Below, one piece after another: positions 15,001-24,000 of a stretch of 64,000 nucleotides of DNA (the stretch's first letter is position 1; each line of letters begins with the position of its first letter). The stretch comes from Monosiga brevicollis MX1. Taxonomy: Eukaryota; Opisthokonta; Choanoflagellata; Craspedida; Salpingoecidae. The translations under genes were made by a program, and so were the position numbers. Location: the NCBI RefSeq assembly GCF_000002865.3, contig NW_001865085.1:74345-138344 (forward strand), in the 5' to 3' direction. The notes under the pieces were generated by a model. The model was not told where the DNA came from. It saw nothing but the letters and a program-made list of their open reading frames with translations, and searched no databases.

Positions 15001-17115
15001 GTTGTGTGGGCGGTGCAGTTGCACACACCACCATCCCCAACGGTCCAGCTGTCGGGGTGAGGATCATGTGCAGCGCTGTAAACGCAAGCATCCGCTTTGC
15101 CGTGACATGTGCAGGGCTGACAGGTAAAGGCTGCTGCCGGGCCCAAAGCCGGTCGGAAGGGTTTGGCGTTGTACAACGGCGCGCAAGCCTCGCACTGGGA
15201 GCCGATGGTGTTGCCACCACAGCTGCAGCTGAGGGTGCTGTTGTAGGGAGGGCTCGATCTGACCGGTTCAGGGCCGCACTCTAGTTCAAAGCCGTGACAA
15301 GCACAGCGAATGCTCCCCGCGATAGTACCGATGGTGACGTAATGGCTTTGCGCTAGCTCGGGCACACCCAGGCCAACGAAGCTTAGGCGCAGCTGTGTTG
15401 CTGTGACGGCCGCTAGAGCAGCTGAGCTGGCCGTCACATTGGGAAAAGAAGTTTGAAAGGCGACGGTACCGGTGCTTACAGCGGCACCGTCAGCCGTTCG
15501 CGGGTAAGACTGGCATGGTGCAGTGCTGGCAAAGGCGCAATCAGCGCGGAGCACACCCAGCAGGGTCCAGGCCACCTCGGCTGGGTCGCTGGTCTGAGCG
15601 ATTTCGAGACGAATTTCGTCAGGCAAGGCCGAGAGCACGTCTAGTTCGATTCGATCGAGGTAGTGAGGCCCACGAAGGTCGAGTGTGAGAGTTGCGTTTG
15701 AGCCCAAAGCCGACTGCCAGGCCGTCTGTTCATCGCCATCCAGCACAAAGCCTGGAGCGAAGGCAGCTCCTGTTTGTAAAACACGATCCTGCGTGTTGCG
15801 CGGCGCGGGCCGAGTGGGTATTTCAACACAGGTATTGGGAGTCGACAGCTCATCCAAGAGCACTGGGTGTGTTGGTGGACAGCGACAGGCGGGAGCGACG
15901 GCGGCCGGCACAAAAGCAAAGTGCACGGGAAAATCTTCTGCCACGGCTAGCGCGTGTAGGACGTCAGATTGGGTGGCCATGCGTGATGCAAGTTGTGCTT
16001 GGTAAAAACGCCCGGTAAATGAAGCCACCGTGGCCGTGTCGCCACCCACCAACATCTGGTCAACCTGACAGCCAAAAGGACGGTCTGAACCACACTGGGA
16101 AGGATCGATGAAGGTTTGTGGGAAGCTGGCAGGGTCGTAGTACCAAGATGCCAGAACCCGACCCGCTGAGTCATATACGACGAGATCCCGACGGTAAAAG
16201 CTAATGGTCCACTCGTAACGCGTGCCGGTTTCGAGGGGTGCACTCGAGAGGGATAGTTCCACTTGATGGGGTTGAAAGTAAGCATCGCGTTGCTGAACCA
16301 AAAGACGACCCGCCGAGGCGTTGAGGGCAACGGCACTGGAAATAGTGGAGCCCTGATTAATCAGAACGGCAAATAAATGCCTGATGGGGCGGAGTTTGAT
16401 TTTTGGCCGCAGAGAGGCAAGGGTTGATGGGGGCACGGGTGGACAAGGCGGCGTAGACACGGGAGCGTGAGTGGTTTCAAGTTGCAACGTGCGGCGGGAA
16501 ACGTCCAGCGGGGCAGGACGTACTGCACGTCGGGGGTGATCGTTTCAAGCTGAAATCCCAGGCGTAGGGCATAGCCATTGGCGCGGGTCAAATGGGGCTG
16601 CTGTGTAATGGGCACGGCCAGTGGGGGCGTGCTGGTGTTGAGTGGGACGCCGACGCTTTCCTGTGATCGCAAATGCGGATGAACGGGGGTGAACCCAGAC
16701 GGAGATGGGTGGCGACCCAAACGCACGTGCACGTCAAAATGAGCGGAGTGTTTCGAAGCAACGCATAACTGCACAAGCACGGAAAGGCAAGGGCGCGCCG
16801 GTTGGAAGTGCACAATTTAAACGCAAAGGGGGCGCGTACGTTGAAGCCAGGGCGAGCTGTGGTCAGAAGATTAATAAAGCTGGGAGCGGCACCCGAGTAG
16901 GTGCAGGGCTCGGCGCAGTTTACAGTGGTGAGGCAAGCTGGTTCTGGTGTCAAGGTATATCGACAATAGGCCTCATCCGCCGAGGTGCAGGTAGTCTCGC
17001 TGGAGGCCCGCACATAGCTGGGTAGGGCGGCTGCTTGAGGCAGCTCGCTGAAACCCAGAGAAAGGATCAGAGCGGCGAGCAGCGGCGGCAGCCCTGGTAG
17101 TCGCCGCCGTGCCAT
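1..17115 (-). CDS. Giant cadherin with usherin-like head (C-terminus beyond window)
   Basis: A large cell-surface adhesion protein, more than 5,430 residues, open at position 1. Model: complement of <1..4036, 4234..4464, 4595..16352 and 16840..17115; all junctions are GT-AG with matching phases (0, 1, 1). The start is the ATG at 17115, followed by basic residues and a hydrophobic signal peptide. Domains by approximate residue: LamG-like jelly-roll 30-230; laminin-N-terminal-like 265-445; four laminin-EGF repeats 445-680; furin-like Cys-rich 680-735; LamG 835-1005; then about 30 cadherin or cadherin-like repeats to the window edge, most ending in a DxNDN-type linker (LTDVNDNAP and variants). 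A second LamG followed by a calsyntenin-like block lies near 1795-2070. Two blocks (about 2070-2810 and 3830-4700) carry the VNDPP-type cadherin-like repeat rather than classical cadherin folds. No transmembrane or cytoplasmic part is inside the window. Cadherin identity is certain; orthology is not assigned. Confidence 0.95.
10420..11260 (-). other. Calsyntenin-like LamG plus post-LamG module inside the cadherin
   Basis: Domain-level feature. After a run of cadherin repeats the protein has a LamG-type domain (about 11250-10690) and then a block that resembles the conserved region after the LamG of animal calsyntenins. It has a Cys pair (TIVCTSQC, about 10641-10672), then an IEGHASLAEY segment followed by a short helix and a strand leading to LTLTAW. 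Calsyntenins have an equivalent Cys pair followed by an LEGDD-type segment and an ALQHVAY-like helix. The alignment was made from memory, so the module is called calsyntenin-like and orthology is not claimed. Confidence 0.55.
14400..17115 (-). other. Usherin-like N-terminal head of the cadherin
   Basis: Domain-level feature. The order signal peptide, LamG-like jelly-roll, laminin N-terminal-like domain, laminin-EGF repeats matches the start of vertebrate usherin. Detailed similarity, compared from memory, includes a CRCPPTHP segment linking the first two domains and, in the first LE repeat, LYNAKPFRP followed by the next Cys pair (usherin has a near-identical LYNDKPFR). Four LE repeats follow, each with the usual eight Cys and the GFFNLS turn, then a furin-like Cys-rich unit, which usherin lacks. 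The 5' exon (16840-17115) encodes the signal peptide and the first strands of the jelly-roll; the intron is 16353-16839. Confidence 0.7.
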
Positions 17116-17555
17116 GATAACGGCAACTCGAGGCCTGGCCTCGAAATGCCCGTGTTGTGTATCCGCGACTTGGCGCACACAATGGGTCAAAACAAAGGTC
17201 CTCGCGCCCGAGAGGGGCGAGATGGTCAAAACTACAAATCGACACCCCATACGGACAGGGGAGCGATGGAAAAATATAAGAAGAGAGGATCTAGCCCAGT
17301 GTGGGAAGAGCCAGACTGACGTCGTGTCTTTTTCTTCTTTTTTCGGGATGGCTTGATTGACGTGAAGCAGAGCGTGTGATGCCACGAAATTTGCATGCAT
17401 GCAGGGTCAAAACAATAACATCTCCAACTCCGAGGGGTCTTGTTCATTTTGTTCAAGAAAAGTCAGATAAGTTTCGATTACAGGGGTGTTTTAAGAAGAG
17501 CTGGGACGCTGCGTCTCTCGAGCTCTGTGTGTGTGTGTGTGTGTTTGTCTCTCTC

Positions 17556-17617
<62 letters not shown>

Positions 17618-17625
17618 GCTCGCTT

Positions 17626-17673
<48 letters not shown>

Positions 17674-18029
17674 ACAAAAACTCTACTCTTCTTGTTTATT
17701 TGCTCTCTCTCTCTCTGTCGATCCCTCTCTCTCTCTCTCCGGGGGGCTTTGGGGGCTAGAGGCTGTGCGTACGCGGGGGTGCCGAGGGCTTGTGTGGCGC
17801 TCGAGTCTTGAGCAGGGATGATGAGGATGAGGATGGGGATGGTAATGGGCTTTTGAAGGACGAGGCAACTGTTAGCCGTCGGTATTCTTGGCTTGCCATC
17901 GCGCCAGGTCCGTGCTTGTGGCAGACTCTTCTTGATCGGGCATTGTGACCCTGACTCTGCCAATGCTTTTTGGCTGGTGATGAGTGTGGCTTACATATGG
18001 TACGCCTGCACAGCTGTACAAGTCCAAGC
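17116..18029. promoter_or_regulatory. Divergent intergenic region between cadherin and receptor
   Basis: A 914-base gap between the start codons of two divergently transcribed surface-protein genes, so it must hold both 5' ends. About 17526-17544 is a GT run and 17549-17673 a CT-dominated microsatellite with GTCT interruptions, followed by shorter CT runs to about 17740. A small GATGAG-type repeat lies at 17817-17842. No TATA box or other core element could be fixed. The ORFs predicted across the CT run are low-complexity artefacts. Confidence 0.5.
17526..17740. repeat. GT/CT microsatellite
   Basis: An (GT)n run of about 19 bases is followed by about 125 bases of (CT)n with scattered GT and CG interruptions, then two shorter CT runs up to about 17740. 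It is polypyrimidine on the + strand and sits in the divergent promoter gap. Confidence 0.95.
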
Positions 18030-21000
18030 ATGTTGCCGGGGCCGCATGTTGGTCAGGTGGCATGGCGGAGTTTCGCCCTGTTGGTGGCGCTGGCCCTGCC
18101 ACAGGCCATGCTGGTAAGACACCCACTTCGCTCGCCGTTTGACTTTTGGCTGCTTTGTGTTTTTTTTTCCACCTTGACACTTGCATTCTGACGGGTGCTC
18201 TTGGACAGATTCAGGCTCAGTTCGCATCGGATCCTGCTGCATCCAACAAGGACCTCGACTTTTGCAGCACTGTAACCACTTTTGCGGCTGTTGGCGATTG
18301 TACCAATTGCACTTCTTGCGAACTTAAAGAAGACACAACCACCAAAGGTCTGCCTTTGGCTGATTGCTTCTGCTTCGCTGAGCCGCACAGACCCCATGCC
18401 ACATGACCGCCAAACAACCTCACCTCCCCCTCCCCTGAACCTAGTCTATCTCTGTGCGCCAACATGCTGTCCGCAGGGCTACGGCATTTCCTCGATCAAG
18501 GACACGAAACGCGTCGACGTTTGCGCTCGTACGGGAGTTGAATGCCAGCCCCTTGACCTCTACCTCACTCTTCCTACCCCCAGTATCCCTCGCTCACGAC
18601 CACGTTGTTGCCATCGCTTTGCCTGTTGCCAGTCTGTGGTCCCTCTGAGCTCACCTACTCGGACAATTACTGCTACGGTCTGTTCCTGTTCTTACCTTGT
18701 TCTGCCTGTCAAGGTTCTGTGGGCCTGTTTGTCGTTGGCTCATCCCGCTCATACCACGAAAAGCACCTCCTTGCGCCCACACTCGTCTACTCACTCTGAA
18801 CCATCCTGAACCCCCGAACCCCCACGCCGCACAGCTGCATGCAGCGCCGGGTTTGGTTTCAAACAAGAAAGCGGTGTCTGTGTGGCATGTAGCCACGGGC
18901 TCTGGACCGGCCCCGGACCGCATCTAGATGCATGCCGACCGTGGCAAATTTGTCACCCAGGCAAATACATGTCCACCATGGGCAGTACCAGCCAGGATCG
19001 CCTTTGCGCTGATTGTTCCCCTCGTATGTTCTCTGCCTTGCTCCTTGTGTTCGGAGACATTATGACGCAGGATTGCACAGGGATGCTAACGACTGTGATG
19101 ATCGCCACCGTTTACACACACACAACTCGCACACACACATCAGACACTTTTAGCGTCTCCCAGAACCAAGTCGGCTGCCAGGCACAGGGAGCTTGCGGTG
19201 CTGGTCAATACTACAACGCACCGCCTAACCGCGACGCCGCGCGAACCTGTCCAAGTTGTCCTGGTTCGTTAATCATGCATCAGTTTTGATCCTGTCGCAT
19301 CCTTCCTAGCGTGGTGCCTAGCTGCATCGCACATGCGTGCACTTACTCATGACTCCGCCGATCCCAATCCTGAACCCCCCACAGCCCGCACATACCAACC
19401 CGCAAGTAGCCATTTTAATTCCACCTGCCTCCCCAAGGCCAACTCGTGCACCTACCACGAATTCGTCCCCAATCATGCTTCCACCATCGCCGATTTCACC
19501 TGCGCCCCGTGTCCGTCCGGTAAGGGGGGGTAAATAACAATGAAGAAGTCCGAGCTGTCGAAAGTGCGCGATCACTCAGGCAATGTGCCCTTGGTGTCGC
19601 TGCGCAGGTCGATACCAAAATCAGCCGAGTCACACCCTGAGCTCGTGCAAGCCTATACCAAGTTGCTCTCCGGGCCAATACATCAAGGAAACCTATCCGT
19701 CTCCCGACTGGAGCTGCAGCAACTGCCCGACCAATACCTATGGATACCTTCCTCCAAAAAACACTTGTGGATCCGTGTCCAAGTGCCAATCGGGAGAGTA
19801 TCTTTTAGTGGGAAGCACGGCCACCAGCGACACAGTCTGCTCACGATGTCCCAGCTCCACTTTTATCTCCGCCGTGAATCATACTCTGAACAGCTGCACC
19901 CCGTGGACAACTTGCGAACCCGGTACTTATGTATCCGTTTCGCCCACGAGCAGCTCAGATCGGAGCTGTACCAGTTGTGTCAGCGGCAAATTTTCCACTA
20001 GTCAAAATCAAGCCACATGCGTGGCGCGCTCCGTCACCTGCTCGACCGGGCACTATGTTTCAAATCCCGACTCGCTGACCACAGATCGCCTTTGTGCCAC
20101 GTGTGGTGCCGGTGTGTACCATCAACTGCCCTCGGCTGGCCTCTTTAGCCCAAGCCCCCGTCTTTGCCTTTGCTTTTCCTCACCATCTACCTTGCTGCCG
20201 ATGGACTAGGCAAATACCAAGCCTCCAACTCTTACACGGGAGCCACTTGCACAAACAAGCTGTCCAGTTGTCCTGCAGGCACATACGCGGCCTTTGTGAC
20301 GGATCCTACGCGCAACACAGCTTGCGTTGCCTGCCCCGGCGGTACGCATGCTTGACTTTAAATCGGATGCCAGTTTTCTCTTTTTCTCTTTTTTTTTTCC
20401 TTTTTTCGCTTTACATGTTAAGTGCTTTTTCTCTTTTTTTCTTCGCAATGGTCGGGAAGAAAAAGTACATGATCCTCTGTTTTGCGAGCTTGGACGACCC
20501 CTCGATTGACTTTTGCATTGGCTTGGCAGGCTCCTTCATGAATTTGGCCGCACACTTGCAAACACAATGTATTGCAAAGACTAATACCTGTGGGATTGGA
20601 GAATATGTTTCCAATCCCGATAGCAATACGGCCGACTACACGTGTGCCCTTTGCCCGTCTGGTACGTACGCTTGACCATTGATTTCGTCTGCACCAATCC
20701 CAAAGCAAGCTAATATCATTGTGGTTCGTGGGGGCAGGCACGTTCATGGGCGCCTCAGGCCACCTGAACCACGCCTGTACGAACAAGACGGCGATGTGCT
20801 CGCCCGGCACCTACGTCAGCAATGCAGCAAGCCGAAGTGCAGACTACATCTGCTTGCCTTGCGTTGGGGAGTCTTTCCAGCCGAGCTTTACACAAACTGC
20901 CACTGCATGCACGCCTCGCGCCACTTGCTCGTATGGCCGTTACGTCGTCAACCCCTCCAGTAAAACAACCAATACCATCTGCGACATCTGTCCGACCGGT

Positions 21001-24000
21001 GCGTTTCTTGGTGTCACCCCGAATGTGACTTGCATTTTTGTTTCGCTGATTGGACATTTTTGCCTGTTTTTTTTAAAAAAATGATCTCGTTGCTTTGCTT
21101 GACAGGCACATATATTGACGTGAACGACCATCGCCTCAGTGCTTGCACTACCAAAAGCAGCCTGTGCGGTCCAGGCCAATTCTGCTCCAACCTGGGCGAC
21201 CCAACCACAGATACTACCTGTTCGGCTTGCCCGCCCGGTACGGGTTGTGCAGCCATGTCGTCAGCTTGATCGGCGTTTTTTTTTTTGATGAGATCACCTG
21301 CACTCCTCACCGTTTGCTGGTCACTTGGGCACTAGGGACTTTTCGAGGGGATGCAGCTCACAAACACACAGCATGTACTTTGAAATCTGGTTATTGCATG
21401 GCCGGACAGCGCGTGTCCAATTTCGACAGCACGACACAAAATTATCAGTGCGAAGCCTGTGACACGGACGAATTCAATGCGTTCAATTTCCACCGCAACG
21501 CCTCGTGCTTTACACGCACCCCCAACTGTGGTCCCGGCTTTCGCATGGAAGTCGCCGCCTCGGCGGCAGAAGATAATACCTGCGTCGAGTGTCCTACCAG
21601 TGAGTTTTCGCCTCTGAAATTCTATGTGACCTTGCACAGACGCGCTAGTCCTTAGAACGTGTGTTTCACCACTTGTTTGATCCAGACACTTATCAACCGA
21701 GCACGACGACGAGCTCGCTTTCCTGTGTGACAAAGGGCACGTGTGAAATCGACGAGTATGCAACTTTTGTCGCCGATCGCACGCGTGACTTGGACTGCCC
21801 ATCATGCCCAAGTGGTGCGACCCGATCTGTCATGCACAAGCGTTGATCCACCATGCTTTTTGTACCGCTCACAACTTCTGCTGCAATATCGTCTTCCTCT
21901 TTTTTTTTTTCCACATGGTTGTCGACTGGTTGTGTTATCAACAGGCACGCATTTGAACCTGTCCAATCACCGTGAGACGGCTTGCGTTTCATCTGAAAAT
22001 GTCTGTCCTTCCGACCGCTACTATTCAGTGGATACACACGCCTGCGAGGCGTGTGCTACAGGTGGGGCCAGGCCATCACGGCATCTGTTCTGGCCGACTT
22101 CTGCTTTTTCTTTGCCGGATCAGCTCAGCCCGCTGTCTCCACGTATCTTGTAGATACATACCTATCCTACACGGGCTCTGTCCCCTCCTGCGTAACCCGG
22201 AGCCGATGCAGCGCGGGCCATTTTGCCAACAGTAGCAATGCGCGCGCCGATACCACGTGCATACCTTGTCCTGCCGGTATGCCCTGCGCAGACGGACTGA
22301 GCAAACGTCCTTTGACGATTGTACCCCCTCACTTGCTTGAGCATGCATGGCAGTGCTCACATGCCAGTGCTTTTATTTGCGTTGACCTAGGCACGTACAT
22401 GAGCCATAGAAACCATCTTTTCCCAGCTTGCTGGGAACGGGAGTCTTGCCTGGCCGGGCAGGAGGATGTTTTCATCGGCGATGTCACAAAGGCACCACTA
22501 TGCGAGAATTGCAGCGCTGGGAGCTACTCCATCGAGGCCTTGGAATCGTGCAATGCATGCCCCGCTGGCACCTATCAAACCTTGCCCGGACAATCCGAGT
22601 GTGTTGCCTGCACTGGCGCTGGCTTCTCGCCTGCTGGTGCCACCACCTGCTACCCTATTCAACTGCTGGTCGACGGTTCGCCCGTGCTCACGCGCGTTGA
22701 GGTTCAATCATTGGCGGCCATCGAACTGGTACCCAAGGGCGTACGCTTTCAAACATTGTCCGACTCGGTCACGGGCGTTGAGGTGGTGACAACTACGACA
22801 ATGACCCAGGCGTTTTCTCAAACATTGCTTGTCGAAGCCGTGGTCATTGCCACCGAGACTGTGTTGCTCAGTCGCACAGTGACCTTTGTGGTACCAGATA
22901 CCACTCCACCCGAGTTGACGGGTGCAACGAGCGTCACGCTGATATCAGGCCAGCAGTGGACACCCTCGTACACGGCCTGGGACGCTCGGGATGGAAACGT
23001 GTCGGCCTCTGTGACCGTGCAAATCGTCTCCTCGCCGCCCGAAACCACCACGGGTAGCTGCACCGGGTCTTGGCTCAACACCAGCTGGTCGTCATACAAT
23101 ATTAGTGCAACTGATTCACTGGTCGCGGACGCCTTATTCGGACCTGATGGCAGCACATATGTGGCTCTAGTATCGGCACGAGACAGTGCTGACAACGTGG
23201 CCACTCTCAACGTCACCATCACCATGGCTGAAAATGAGGCGCCCCTCGTGCAGATGGCCTTGACGGAGCGTACAATTGAGTGGGGTGACGCCGTTCAGCT
23301 GCCCGAGATTCAGGTGCAGCTCAACACTGCGCCCATGCGCCTGCTTACCTCGTGCCTGGTCGTCGAGCGGTGGAAGCTTGCCGTACCTTCAAATGCGACC
23401 ACAGGCATCTTGGACGTGGATTGGAATGCGTCAAGCCTGTGGGATCCTACGAGTCCGCAACGGGCGGCGCTGGTCTCGGGTGGACTCGCCATGCTGAGTA
23501 CAAGTCAAACGGCACCTGGCATGTTGATTCGCCTGCGTTACCAATTTAGCGCGTTGGGCCGGCAGACTCTGCAAGACGTGTTGCTGCTAGTGCGTGACTC
23601 AAAGGTACCGCAGCTCAACGTAGTCTGGCCCAACGGCAACCAGAACAATGTCGTGTTGCCCTTTGGAATCATTCCCACGCCTCCTCAGTATGATTGCACA
23701 GACGACCCCGCTGGGTCACCCACGGTTGTGACTTGGAAGGCACCCCCATATCAGCGCTATATGCCTGGGGCGTATACTGTGACCGTAGCTTGTTATGACT
23801 CGAGCGGCCACGCGGTGCAAGACTCTCGTACCTGGATTGTGGCACAACCGGAGCCACCAGTTAGTGCCCTCGAAATTTTAGCTCAAGCAGAGGAGTCTGC
23901 AGATGGCATCTCTGTCAATGTTATTTTGGAGACTCTCAAGCGCAAGCTGCAAACGCCATGGGTGTTTGTCATTGATATTGTAAACGGCGCAGATTTTGCC

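Noticed and set aside
16361-16813. Minus-strand frame of 150 codons between cadherin exons 1 and 2
   Set aside because: It continues exon 1 into intron sequence; the acceptor at 16353 after CTGATTAATCAG restores phase 0 into the main frame and fits the LamG-like fold.
17376-17963. Long frames rich in Ser-Leu or Arg-Glu repeats across the CT microsatellite
   Set aside because: They translate a dinucleotide repeat, have no domain, and sit in the divergent promoter gap.
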